DNA of 64,000 nt from Mauremys mutica (lineage: Eukaryota > Chordata > Testudines > Geoemydidae): positions 10,683,553 to 10,747,552 of the forward strand of contig NC_059079.1 of NCBI RefSeq assembly GCF_020497125.1. Reading direction: 5' to 3'. Position 1 is the first letter of the stretch. Each line of letters opens with the position of its first letter. Below, piece by piece: positions 45,701-53,780 of the stretch. The position numbers and the translations under genes are program-made. The notes under the pieces were generated by a model. The model was not told where the DNA came from and made no database searches. It was given only the letters and a program-made list of their open reading frames with translations.

Positions 45701-48625
45701 GGATGTTGAGTGGAGTGGGTGAAAGTGTTTTTTCCTTTTGGGGGAGGTGGCGGGGGGTAGGGGAAGAGATTCTTAGGGAGCTGGGAAACCTCCCCCATGC
45801 AGACCCTGGCTGACCCCAAGCCACTCCATTCAGTCAGGCACATCTGCCCCCTCCCCTCCAATCCCCATGGGTCTCTGCAGCCCCCCTCCCCCATGCTCAA
45901 CGCTGTCATCCCACTAGTTCCTGAGCCTATACCCCAGTCTGTGCCCCTCCCCCCCCCCCAGCATCCTTGTGCTCCACCCACCCCCACCCCACTGTTCTAA
46001 CCTGGCTCCGTGGGCAGGGTGCTGTGATTAACTTCTGCTCCTGGGGGAATTCTGCAGCACTAGACATAGAATTCCTCCACCCACCCCTCCCCCAGAAAAT
46101 ACATTCTGCCCCAGAAGTGCTGCAGTTCTGCCTTTTTCCCACCAGAGGCCGCTGTGGCACCAGAATAGCCAGCTGCAGGAACACAGCTAGCTGTTCTTGC
46201 ACCACACTGGTTTCTGGTGGCCAAAAGGCAGCACTTCTTAGGCAAAATGCACTTTTTGTGGGGAAATATAAAATTATGTGGGACAGAGGAATTTTGTGTG
46301 TCCGCAGATGCACAGAATTCCCCCAGGAGTATAAGTATTAATGATGCCCAACATCCCTACAGAGCTGTATTAAGAATTCAAATAGGTTTCATGGGGGAAA
46401 ATAAGTGTTTCCACCCTTGCTTTAGGCTTTCCAAAGTTCTTCCACCTCCTCCTTTCCTGTATGCAGAGCATGCCCTGGGTACATACCTTCACATTTTTAA
46501 TGATGGTCTCCACATTTATGTCAGTGTCATATCCAGGAGCTTTATCCAAAAATATCTCCTGGGGAGAAACCTCTCTTTGCAGCAGTTTCCGTTTATTGAG
46601 TGGTAGCTCTGTAATACGAGAGAACCACTGAACAACAGCATGCTTTTCTTGAGAGCCTACAACAGAGGGAAACAGGGAAAAACTGAGTCAGCATTCAAAA
46701 CTCTAGTTTTAGTTACAGCATTATTATTCATTATTTGTATTATAGCAGGCCATAAGGCTCTAACTGAGATCAAAGCCAGATTGTGTCATGCACTGTACAT
46801 ACACATAGTAAGAAAGAGCCTTCTATTCCTAAGCATGTAGTCTAAGTAGGCCAGACACACAGAGGGAGAAAAAGTACTATTATCCTCATTTTACAGACTG
46901 GAAATTTAGGCACATAGAAATTAATTAACTTGCACAAGATCATACAGGGAGTCTTTGGCAGAGATAGGAATTGAATCCAGATTGCCAAAGTCCCAGCCCA
47001 GTGTCTTAACTCCAAGATCATCCTTCCTCTCAATTACTATACAAAAGTACTTAAAACAATAATAGGAAGATTATGAAAGTCCTACCTCCACAAAACTGTC
47101 TTAATATGTAATCAATACCAGGTCACATTATAGATGAAGAGGTTATTTCTATATTCTCACTCATTGTCTAAATGACCACAAATGCATATATTTCATCGGT
47201 TACTAACTTAATCCTCAGAAATGTTATTTCCACCTAAATTTGTCATTGAATTATTATATGTAACAAGATGTGCAATCCTGAGTTATATTGGAATGTTTTA
47301 TTGTATCTATGCTAGGGTGAGGGGAGAGAGATCAGCTACCATTTAACCACCAATAATTTTGGAAAGCTGTCAATTGAAACAATGGTGTTTTTGTTTTAAA
47401 TGACATAGTGCCAGAACACAACTCAGGACCTGACGTACAATGTAGCTTTGGGCAAGTCATTTAGCTTCTCTCTGCCTCAATATTCCTCATCCAACCTTCA
47501 TCTATAAATAAAATAGATGTAATACCTATTTCACAGTGGTGAAGAAGTTTAGTTAGCGTTTGAAAAGTGGCTTAAGATCCCCAGATAGACGGCACATTGG
47601 AACTATTATAATGAAAATACTTGCTCTTACCATCTTCATATAGTTTCAGGAGTTTTGCCACAAAAGGTTGATCAGCATTCTCCCCTTCTACTAAAACAAA
47701 TTCTCCAAGTAGTATACACATTTCTGTTAGACTTCTTTCTGATTTAATCAAGATCCCCCTAGAAAATGAAGGAACATATAGATTAACAAATTCATTTCAT
47801 ATTCTTTACAGATCAGAGACTGCCACGTTAACAGTCAGTCAGATTTGAGTCTCTTCCCCCTCCCTCTTGTCAGATTTCCTTGCAAAGTCCATGCATATGT
47901 CTCCTCCTCAAATGCTTCAATTCTCTTCACCCACAATAGCAACTAACATAGGTAGGTCAGAATCCATGAGTAACCTGACAGCCAGCTAGCTTGCATGCAA
48001 CCCATGGAGTTACGTCAGTGATGCTACCAAGGAATTATCAGAAACAAGCCCCACTCCCACCCACCCCTTTTTTTTTTTTTTTATAAAGAGTCACAGAGTT
48101 ACAATTTTTATAACCTCTTTTATCCCAAAGACTCCAAAGTGCTTTACAAACTCAAGACCACGCCACAAGAGTCACTTACCTCCACCAGTGAAATGCAAAA
48201 AACACAACAGCACAGAGCAATCCTATATAACTGTTTAGACTGGAGTGTTGAATACCTTATCCAGTTGCCCAGATGTCTAATTTACAATGCAAGAACTTTG
48301 TGGCCAGAATCTTGTTTGATGTTTACAATATCATACACACCAATAGCACTGAGCCTTATTTGATGGTTTTCATAAGATATTGCTTATGCTTTTTCCAACC
48401 CTGCTACATATACCTGACACAAGTGCTAGTAATGCAGGTAATTGTTACTACAGCACTTTCGTCCATGATTACTCCCTAAAAAAATGGCATGTTTCTTTAG
48501 GGGTCTCTGCCTCAGCCTAAAATAAATGTTATTTACCTATATTGAAAGGTCTTCAATTGCTGGTCTGAGCTCTTTGCTCTTCCAACCCATGAGTAGATGC
48601 GCTTGCACTGCTGTCTTGTGTTCAT
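21506..48625 (-). CDS. ORC1: ORC1, origin recognition complex subunit 1 (complete, 17 coding exons)
   Basis: The largest ORC subunit, an AAA+ ATPase that binds origins in the nucleus and helps load MCM2-7 in G1. Seventeen minus-strand exons join without a frame break to 2,685 nt, 894 residues plus stop (human 861). Order: short N-terminus ([16 protein letters not shown]); BAH domain about residues 30-165; long disordered region about 165-530 with many SP/TP sites and a KKLQL cyclin-binding-like motif; AAA+ domain with Walker A GVPGTGKT (568-575), Walker B VLIVDE (650-655) and sensor 1 IANT (about 686-689); SGDARR region (about 750-755); C-terminal winged helix ending YALKQE. All catalytic motifs are intact. 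The gene is head-to-head with PRPF38A, sharing a promoter with an E2F site. A noncoding exon 1 is expected at about 53.3 kb. Confidence 0.97.
22154..22241 (-). CDS. ORC1: ORC1 coding exon 16 (winged helix begins)
   Basis: Encodes [20 protein letters not shown] and GLEEATVQQ, matching human [25 protein letters not shown]. Confidence 0.95.
23368..23534 (-). CDS. ORC1: ORC1 coding exon 15 (lid / sensor 2)
   Basis: Encodes [55 protein letters not shown] plus 2 nt. SGDARR is the sensor-2 motif. Confidence 0.96.
23770..24245. repeat. Old dispersed repeat with TTTTCAAAGGTGCTCAACA motif
   Basis: TTTTTGAAAATCTCACCC, TTTTCAGAAGTGCCTGATG, AATTTTCAAAGGTGCTCAAC and CTTTTGAAAATCTGGTCA alternate in both orientations; a similar piece is at 49180-49310. 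Family not named. Confidence 0.4.
25235..25354 (-). CDS. ORC1: ORC1 coding exon 14
   Basis: 40 codons: [40 protein letters not shown]. Contains the conserved GLTRM turn and the helices leading to the lid. Confidence 0.96.
25505..25780. mobile_element. Palindromic MITE, related to 15184-15419
   Basis: Right end TTTGCTGTGTAGACATACCC is inverted at the left (TATATCACGTCTGCACAGCA, diverged). The interior pairs GACTTTGAGCTTAGGCTGGA...CTGAGCTC with GAGCTCGGGCTCCAGCC...AGCTTGAAGTC. Lies in the ORC1 intron between exons 14 and 13. Confidence 0.65.
26194..26307. mobile_element. 114-bp hAT MITE with perfect 8-bp target duplication
   Basis: TAGGGTGACCAGATGTCC and CTGTCTGGTCACCCTA are inverted ends, flanked by GGCTCTAC on both sides (26186-26193, 26308-26315). 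Confidence 0.92.
27161..27310 (-). CDS. ORC1: ORC1 coding exon 13 (sensor 1)
   Basis: 50 codons: [50 protein letters not shown]. The sensor-1 asparagine is in AIANT. Confidence 0.97.
27395..28720 (+). repeat. MIR-type SINE split by a CR1 insertion
   Basis: The left part (GACTCAGGAGAGG, TCTGGCTCTGCC, ATCTGGGTCATTTCACATCT) ends at the CR1; the right part resumes with TCATCCGTAAAATGGGGATA at about 28662. GTCTCAT occurs on both sides of the CR1 as target duplication. Confidence 0.7.
27466..28651 (-). mobile_element. 5'-truncated CR1 LINE with reverse-transcriptase relic
   Basis: The 3' end (antisense AAGAACAGCCATACTGGATC) is at the left; the copy is truncated at about 28651 in the RT domain. 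28601-28320 on the minus strand encodes [39 protein letters not shown] and [14 protein letters not shown], the RT domain with the FADD catalytic motif. Frames beyond are broken. It inserted into a MIR with a GTCTCAT duplication. Confidence 0.9.
29363..29470 (-). CDS. ORC1: ORC1 coding exon 12 (Walker B)
   Basis: 36 codons: [42 protein letters not shown] holds the Mg-coordinating aspartate and catalytic glutamate. Confidence 0.96.
29471..32060. other. ORC1 intron; no further exon recognised
   Basis: Between exons 12 and 11. Contains a 23-bp poly-G run (31722-31744). Open frames here have no conserved motif and are judged non-coding. Confidence 0.5.
31722..31744. repeat. Poly-G homopolymer (23 G)
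   Basis: Uninterrupted G run after AAAGAATTTTT. Length is prone to polymorphism and sequencing error. Confidence 0.9.
32061..32232 (-). CDS. ORC1: ORC1 coding exon 11 (Walker A)
   Basis: Encodes [65 protein letters not shown] is the intact P-loop. Confidence 0.97.
32823..32924 (-). CDS. ORC1: ORC1 coding exon 10 (AAA+ N-terminal)
   Basis: Encodes [34 protein letters not shown]. The [11 protein letters not shown] motif (human PESLPCREQEF) precedes Walker A as in all ORC1/CDC6 proteins. Confidence 0.95.
33553..35679. mobile_element. 2.1-kb Harbinger-like element (non-autonomous)
   Basis: Inverted ends GGCCTGGTCTACACTACG and TAGTGTAGACGTACCT are flanked by TTA on both sides. Sub-terminal segments rich in ACCGGTTT and TATCGGTAT are mirrored at the right end (AAAACCGGTTTATGC). 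The internal region contains ACTATGGGATAGC/TACCCACAGTGCA segments found next to Harbinger genes. Frames are short, so no functional transposase. Lies in the ORC1 intron between exons 10 and 9. Confidence 0.8.
35749..35983. mobile_element. Harbinger-type MITE
   Basis: Ends GGGCTAATCTACACTGGCA and TGCCAGTGTAGACAAGCCC are inverted repeats, flanked by TTA on both sides. Internal GCAGCGCTGGGAGAGAGCTC is mirrored by GCGGCTCCCAGCGCTG. Confidence 0.88.
36218..36324 (-). CDS. ORC1: ORC1 coding exon 9 (linker to AAA+)
   Basis: 107 nt: [48 protein letters not shown] across the next junction is the conserved helix entering the AAA+ module. Confidence 0.94.
36725..37012. repeat. Old repeat fragments
   Basis: GTATTACCATAGTGCCTAGA...GTATAAACACAGAACA is a recurrent turtle repeat tail. 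CAATTTGAGAAACATTGATT is a worn end of the hAT family seen at 12697-14843. Confidence 0.4.
37224..37525. mobile_element. hAT MITE, copy 1 of the CAGGGGT-GGCAACCT family
   Basis: Ends CAGGGGTAGGCAACCTATGG and GAAAGGTTGCCGACCCCTG; flanks GCATACAT / GTATACAT (7 of 8). Core ATTTAATTTTAAATGAAGCT is shared with copies at 50650 and 54083. Confidence 0.9.
37627..37828 (-). CDS. ORC1: ORC1 coding exon 8 (serine/acidic and TP-rich region)
   Basis: 202 nt encoding [20 protein letters not shown], then [10 protein letters not shown] (human DSSSDEEE) and a cluster of proline-directed sites: CTPKRK, RTPKS, KTPRKT. Several match the CDK consensus TPxK/R. Confidence 0.92.
37829..40100. other. ORC1 intron; contains one MITE and a poly-A run
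   Basis: Between exons 8 and 7. A poly-A run of about 18 lies at 39228-39244. A possible worn Harbinger end (GGCCAGTCTGCACTAC) is near 38949. No exon seen. Confidence 0.5.
39496..39770. mobile_element. Harbinger-type MITE
   Basis: Ends GGGTACGTCTTCACTACC and AGTGTAGACCAGGCC; flanked by CAA on both sides. Contains CGATATATCGCG and the TTCAGCTACGCTATTCACGT / ACGTAGCTGAA palindrome. Confidence 0.82.
40101..40205 (-). CDS. ORC1: ORC1 coding exon 7 (disordered region)
   Basis: 105 nt encoding [34 protein letters not shown]. The end matches mammalian ..NRIRQQL before RFLG. Donor CCA|GTAAGT. Confidence 0.88.
40317..40427 (-). CDS. ORC1: ORC1 coding exon 6 (disordered region)
   Basis: 111 nt (1+36 codons+2): [20 protein letters not shown] then [16 protein letters not shown]. 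Charged, low complexity; identified by phase agreement with both neighbours and good splice sites rather than sequence similarity. Confidence 0.82.
41840..42125 (-). CDS. ORC1: ORC1 coding exon 5 (disordered region)
   Basis: 286 nt encoding [20 protein letters not shown], the basic [15 protein letters not shown] (human KRKVAFSEI) and a weakly conserved tail ending GKDDDT plus 2 nt. Contains an SPPK phospho-site of CDK type. Confidence 0.9.
42126..44787. other. ORC1 intron; nothing else recognised
   Basis: 2.7 kb between exons 5 and 4 with no transposon end or exon I can name. Confidence 0.5.
44788..45172 (-). CDS. ORC1: ORC1 coding exon 4 (end of BAH, start of disordered region)
   Basis: 385 nt, starting [17 protein letters not shown], then [20 protein letters not shown]. 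It includes [10 protein letters not shown], identical to mammals, and [11 protein letters not shown], the counterpart of the human ARKRLEL cyclin-binding motif. Leaves 1 nt; donor ACA|GTATGT. Confidence 0.95.
45344..46329. mobile_element. Mariner-like DNA transposon(s) with TA duplication
   Basis: Ends CTCCTGGGGGAATTTTGC and GCACAGAATTCCCCCAGGAG, each bordered by TA. A second internal left end (GCTCCTGGGGGAATTCTGCA at about 46038) suggests two tandem or nested copies. The right copy holds an inverted segment (AGAAGTGCTGCAGTTCTGCC / GGCAGCACTTCT). Confidence 0.7.
46487..46656 (-). CDS. ORC1: ORC1 coding exon 3 (BAH domain, second part)
   Basis: Encodes [20 protein letters not shown], the [20 protein letters not shown] stretch and IIKNVK, ending in phase 0. 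It aligns without gaps to mammalian VQWFVRFCEVP...QEIFWYDYPACDSNINAET, but the WYDY block is LDKA. Confidence 0.94.
46715..47020. repeat. Old SINE fragments (MIR-like)
   Basis: TTATTATTCATTATTTGTAT...GCACTGTACATACACATAGT, then TCCTCATTTTACAGACTGG...TGCACAAGATCATACAGGGA, a MIR-family core. Confidence 0.55.
47405..47600 (+). repeat. MIR-type SINE fragment
   Basis: TTGGGCAAGTCATTTAGCTT, CTCTGCCTCA, CTATAAATAAAATAGATGTA and a diverged tail follow MIR order. Confidence 0.65.
47631..47758 (-). CDS. ORC1: ORC1 coding exon 2 (BAH domain, first part)
   Basis: Encodes [40 protein letters not shown] and ED plus 1 nt. It corresponds to the mammalian IQIGQFVLIEG...PYVAKLLELFED segment; the tyrosine of PYVAKL is phenylalanine here. 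Confidence 0.94.
48537..48625 (-). CDS. ORC1: ORC1 coding exon 1 (start codon)
   Basis: Encodes [20 protein letters not shown] and on to QY, plus 2 nt. The acceptor (CTTGCTGCAG) is only 5 nt before the ATG (context AAATCATGA, A at -3). YSWVGR matches the mammalian N-terminus; the residues before it are fewer and different. Confidence 0.92.
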
Positions 48626-48699
48626 GATTTCTGCAGCAAGATTTTAAAAAGTATCAAATTAATTTTGCTGGTGAATGCAAGTAATGCTAATGACCAAAG

Positions 48700-49160
48700 C
48701 AATAGACTGGAGTCAGTATTCCTGGATTCTTAATTCCTAGCTCTGCCATTGATTCACTGATGAGGGCTTGTCTACATTACTGGCTGGATCGACAGGCAGT
48801 GATCAATCCAGCAGGGGTCGATTTATTGTGTCTAATCTAGATGCAATAAATTGAGCGCTCTCCCATCGACTCCGGTACTCCACCAGGGCAAGAGGCGCAG
48901 GCGGACTCGACGGGAGAGCATCAGCTGTCTACTCACCACAGTGAAGACACCACAGTAAGTAGATCTAAGTACATCGACTTCAGCTATGTTATTCACATAG
49001 CTCAAGTTGTGTAACTTAGATCAATCCCAAGCGTAGACCAGGACTGAGTTATCTTGGGCAAGTCACTGGAGCTCTCTGTGCCTAAGTTTCTCCAGCTGTC
49101 AAATGAAATTATTACACATTTCAGAGGTGTTAAGAGAATTAGAAAAAATATTTGAACTGG
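48700..49160 (+). repeat. MIR-type SINE split by a Harbinger MITE
   Basis: CCTAGCTCTGCCATTGATTC stops at 48763 and resumes at 49045 with TGAGTTATCTTGGGCAAGTC...CTGTGCCTAAGTTTCTCC. Confidence 0.75.
48764..49044. mobile_element. Harbinger-type MITE
   Basis: Ends GGGCTTGTCTACATTACTGG and AGCGTAGACCAGGAC, flanked by TGA on both sides. Core shared with 12767-13061 in reverse order. Confidence 0.88.
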
Positions 49161-50649
49161 GTGGCTAAAGTTAAGCACCTAGATAAAGAGGTCTGATTTT
49201 AAAAAGTGCTGAGCTTCCAGTGATTTCCATGGGACAGAGTGCTTAACACCTTTGAAAAAAAATCAAAACTCTTATTAGGGTACCTAACTTTAGGCACCAA
49301 GTTTAAACATTTTGTCCTTAACATTTTATAAAGCACTCTGAGCACTCAGGTGAAAGGCATTTTGAAAGTGCCATTTATTTATTTTACAGCCCACTATTTT
49401 ATGTAGTAGGGCTCAATACCTATGTGGTAAAATTGTAGAACCACGTGATAACTGCACCTGAGAGTGCCCAACTTGCACTCTGCCCACTAACGCATCTCCA
49501 CCAGGACTACTACTAACATTCAAAACCTCTGAGCCACTCAAACAAATCCTAATGTGTGATTTCTTCCCTCTCATTATACTGGTTCAAGATTCAGAACCAG
49601 TAATAGTCATTTCTGTACCCAACACTAGAATATGAAGGTGGGAAAACTCTCCTTTCTCTGTACCAGCAATGCTCTCCTGAAAACTTGCAGCCTCTCTGGT
49701 ATTGGAAAGAGAGAGGATGCAGAGATTTTTAATAGCAGACTGTCCTTGGACCCTGCACTGGGGCCTCCATTTTTCATATCAGCACCTAGCTAACAATGAT
49801 CTGATAAATATGAAGCATGCTTGTAGCTGCTGGAAATGAGATATATGTTTTTGTCTTTTCACCCCTCTCCAAAGTCAGTGCCAGGATTGAAGGCACCAAG
49901 ATCCTCCTGACTGTTGCAGGCAGGCAGTGAGATAAGGTCCATCTAGTCCTCCCGAACTCCATTTTCTATATCTTCCTCCCCCACAAATAACTCCGATGCC
50001 TGCTTCTGCTGATGGCTCAGCTTTTTGCTCCAAGAGCAGTAGAAAAATCACATGATTATTTATGGACTTGCTGCTGTCCACATAGTCCTTGATAGCAGCA
50101 AAGAGGACAAACATAAATCTAGTCAATTTCAAAAGAGTTTAAAATAGTTTACGGTACAGTATTACAGTGGCCTGAGAACCACCGCGATGTATGCTTTTTA
50201 CAACCACATTAGACTGTAAGCTCTTCCTGTCTGGGACCTGTCTCCCTATATTTGTACAGCATCTAGGACAATGGGCCTATTTTAAATGTGGTTTTTTTTC
50301 CCCATCACTGTGTCAAAGACCCACACAAACACAAGAGGAAACTGAAATTTATACGAAAAGAGCTGCCAGGCCAGAAGGGACCATCGGATTATCTCGTGGC
50401 CACTGAACCACACACATTTACCCATGTATTGAATCCAATAACCAGGATTAAACTACAGTATTACAACCCTCAGGAGACTAAACTATTGTGTGCCACTTGC
50501 AAAGAACAGGAGAGACTGAGGTGCACCCATGCCCAAGACTCCTGCAATGGCAAAGAACCGATTTGCTGAGATATACCCAGAGCCCTGAAAAGAGTATTTT
50601 TTTCTCTAGGCTGTTACAATCAACACTTGAGATTACTGTAACAATAGAA

Positions 50650-51523
50650 CAGGGGGTCAGCAACCTATGGCACGCGTGCCAAAAACAGCACGCAAGCCGA
50701 TTTTTAATGGCACAGTGCTGCCTGCCAGGGTCACGGCTGCCGGCCCCGCTCAGCCTGCTGCTGAACCCAGGCTGTCAGCGGGCTCGATGGGGCCAGTGGC
50801 CAGGACCCCGGCAGGCAGCAGCGTGCCATTAAAAATCCTGCCTGGCCCAGCCTGCTCTTCTCCGCCCCCACTTTCTCCTGCGGGGGCAGAAGCTGGGTCC
50901 TGCAGGCTGCTGCTGCAGGGCAGCCTCCACCAGCAGCCAAGCTCCCTCCTCACCTGCCTCTTCCCCCAGCTGTGCTGGGTTCCTGTCCCTCCTCCTCTCC
51001 CTCCCTGCGGCAGAACAGCTGATGGCCCTGGAGAGGGAAGGGGAGAAGCAGAGTTGGAACCACTGCTCCAGAGAAGAGGTGGGGACTGGGCCTTGGGGAA
51101 GGAGGGAGGAATCAGGGCATATCCCCTCCAGCCCCCTGCCAAGAGCCGCTCAGGGCAGGGGGCTCGGAGCATCCCCACAACTCCATCCCACCCACCCCCA
51201 GGCCCCTTGCCAAGTGGGGTCCTGGCCGCAGGCTCTGCTCAGCCCGCTGCCAGCCTAGGTGAATGGAGCCCCAGGCCGGCAGTGGGCTGAGCGGGCTGGC
51301 GGCGTAAGATCAGCATTTTAATTTAATTTTAAATGAAGTTTCTTAAACATTTTTAAAACCTTATTTACTTTACATACGACAATAGTTTAGTTATATAATA
51401 TATAGACGTATAGAGAGAAACCTTCTAAAAAAGTTAAAATGTATTACTGACATGCAAAACCTTAATTTAAAGTGAATAAATGAAGACTCGGCACACCACT
51501 TCTGAAAGGTTGCCGACCCCCTG
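50650..51523. mobile_element. hAT element, copy 2, with GC-rich core; perfect 8-bp target duplication
   Basis: Ends CAGGGGGTCAGCAACCTATG and GAAAGGTTGCCGACCCCCTG, flanked by CAATAGAA on both sides (50642-50649, 51524-51531). It has the same AT-rich right part as the 37.2-kb copy but about 570 bp of extra GC-rich DNA, including AATGGCAC...GTGCCATT inverted repeats. Open frames through it are not genes. Confidence 0.92.
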
Positions 51524-51821
51524 CAATAGAAGATAAAACATTTTCAGACTCATCTCTTCAAACTTTGCAGAAATTGATGGTGTGGGTCCACCAACCACCA
51601 GAAATTGATATCTATCTATAGTCTTCTGTTCAAAAAAGGCTGTTTTTGGTTCAGATCCCACAATTTGCTGCATCCATGCAGCCTAAAGTAACAGTAAAAT
51701 CTTTTCAAACACAAGAAGATTTTTAAAGTCTTTTTTTTTCTGAAATACATTATTCACAGAACCCTTAAAGATTTTATCTACACCCATGGTCTGTAATCCA
51801 TAACCATCACCCCCAGGTTAT

Positions 51822-52400
51822 TTAGGGTATAGCTACACTATAAGTGCTCCTGCAGCTACACAGCTGTAGCAACGGAAGGGATTTCTTCCTGTAGTTGTAG
51901 TAAATCCACCACCCCAAGAGACAGTGGCTAGGTCAACAGAATAATTCTTCAGTCGACATACTGGTGTTTTCAGTGGGGGTTAGGTCAACCTAATTACTTT
52001 GAATAGCGTGTGAAATTTTTCACAGTCCTGAGTGAGGTAGCTAGGTCAACCTAAGATTTTGAGATGTCAGATTTATGCAAGACATGAAAAAGCACCAGAC
52101 AGGGCTCCAGCCTAGGTTAGACTTGAGGCTTGTCTATATGAAAATTTAGGCCTTGTCTACACTTAAAATTTATATCTATATAGCTACATCTCTCAGAGGC
52201 ATGAAAAATTCACACCCCGGTGTTGTAGCTATGCCAACCTATCCCCCAGCGTAGCAGCTAGATCACAAGAACGCTTCTATCAACTAGCTACCACCATTTG
52301 GGGAGGTGGACTACTTACAGCAATGGAAAAAACCCTTCCATCACTGAAGGGAGTCTCAATTCTATGGCGTTATAGGGCAGTACAAGGCTTAAATTCAGGT
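51822..52400. mobile_element. Worn Harbinger-type MITE fragments
   Basis: GGGTATAGCTACACTATAAG near 51829 and GGCCTTGTCTACACTTAAAA near 52150 are typical ends. The interior (GGTCAACCTAA, GTAGCTATGCCAACCTATCC) fits, but matching far ends are unclear. Confidence 0.5.
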
Positions 52401-53383
52401 GTGTGGGACGGGGTATCAGGGCTTTAGCCCCATGCAGGGGGAAGAGGGGAGGGGAGAGTTCCAGTAAATATTTTCAAATATTTTCATGGCAGAAGACCAG
52501 ATGCACCCCTCTACTCCCCTCCCGGCGAGGCAAAAGCCATGAGATCCTGGCCCCTGGAGCCCCAAATGTGGGCAGGGGTGTGCAGTAGATGTACCACAGT
52601 AGTGCCCATAGTATCTGTGCTGGGGTGAGGAGAGAGAGATCAGCTACCACTTAACCACCAGTAATTTGGGAAAGCTGTCAATTAAACTGACGTGGCCATA
52701 GTTTGCAGCAGACTGCGGGGCAACTCTAGCCAACCATGCCCTCAGTGTCCACACGGAGATCAGTTCCTTAATGCCCTTTGATCTGCCCTACCTTGAAACT
52801 GGAGTAGATTCAAGTGCACTAGGGAACTTTTGCTGCACAGGAGCATGGTCCACATGGACACTTGGGGCGCAGCAGGTTAGACTGACACCCCAGTTTACTG
52901 GAACCCAAACGCTTGCGTAGACAAGGGTTTGTCCTCACTGGAAAATTAACCCAGATTAAGGGTGGGCGTGAATGTAAAGCACAATCATTCTAAAGTAACG
53001 CCGCGTGTAGACAAGGCCAAAGTCACAACTGCGGTCTCCTAAGCCCAGGCATCAAGGAGGCGGCAGACATGGGTGGGGAGGCGCCACTGCCCCCACCCCT
53101 GAGACCCCCAGGCAGAGGCTCCCTGGGGACCCTACAGCTGAGAGAAACAGAGGGAGGGAGGAAGCAGCAGCGCTCCACGGGGCTTCTACCAGCCGCCACC
53201 GCGGAGAGCGGCCAACAAGCCGGGCCTGCTCCGGCCGCTCCCAGGGCTCCCCCCCGAGCCTTCCTGCCACGGCGCCCCCGCGCAGCAGCAGCAGCCTCCG
53301 CTCCTCACCTGCTCAGCCCCAGGCCGGCTCGCTGGCTCGTGACGACCGAGGCGCAGGCTCCGAGAGGCAGCCACCGGCTAGAA

Positions 53384-53395
53384 TTTCGCGCCAAA
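53384..53395. promoter_or_regulatory. E2F site (TTTCGCGCCAAA)
   Basis: A full consensus E2F site readable on both strands, at the upstream edge of the ORC1 first exon. The human ORC1 promoter is known to be E2F-controlled, so this is the likely G1/S switch. Confidence 0.85.
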
Positions 53396-53440
53396 CCCAG
53401 CTGCAAGCCCCGCCCACCCCGCGCGCGGGGAGCGCACGCT

Positions 53441-53452
53441 GCCGCCATCTTG
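53441..53452 (-). promoter_or_regulatory. YY1-type motif
   Basis: GCCGCCATCTTG, the reverse complement of CAAGATGGCGGC, the housekeeping-promoter YY1 element. Confidence 0.7.
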
Positions 53453-53497
53453 ACTCCGGGCGCAACGAAGCCCGTAGCGGGCGGGTTGCCCGAAGTT

Positions 53498-53509
53498 AAG
53501 ATGGCAGCC
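53498..53509 (+). promoter_or_regulatory. YY1-type motif, opposite orientation
   Basis: AAGATGGCAGCC, 45 bp from the first YY1 motif and facing PRPF38A. Confidence 0.65.
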
Positions 53510-53553
53510 GGCGAGCGGCGACAAGGCAAACTCCCCCCCGCCGCTAGACAGAC

Positions 53554-53562
53554 CCGGAAGTG
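53554..53562 (+). promoter_or_regulatory. ETS/GABP-type motif
   Basis: CCGGAAGTG about 90 bp upstream of the PRPF38A ATG; two weaker GCGGAAG motifs follow at 53578-53590. A pyrimidine-rich tract (53624-53649) leads to the ATG. Confidence 0.65.
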
Positions 53563-53650
53563 AAGCGAGGAATCTGGGCGGAAGCGGAAGAACGTGAGCG
53601 CTCCGGTGTTCGAGTCCGGTCGTTCCTTTTCCCTCCCTCTCGCTCCGGCC

Positions 53651-53780
53651 ATGGCGAACCGGACGGTGAAGGACGCGCACAGCATCCACGGCACCAACCC
53701 GCAGTACCTGGTGGAGAAGATCATCCGCACCCGCATCTATGAGTCCAAGTACTGGAAGGAGGAGTGTTTCGGCCTCACGG
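53651..53780 (+). CDS. PRPF38A: PRPF38A exon 1 (start codon)
   Basis: GCCATGG context. Encodes MANRTVKDAHSIHGTNPQYL, VEKIIRTRIYESKYWKEECF, GLT plus 1 nt; donor ACGG|GTAGGG. Confidence 0.96.

Noticed and set aside
50667..51290. 207-residue open frame and its antisense partners
   Set aside because: Lies inside the GC-rich core of a hAT element with an 8-bp duplication; composition-driven absence of stops.
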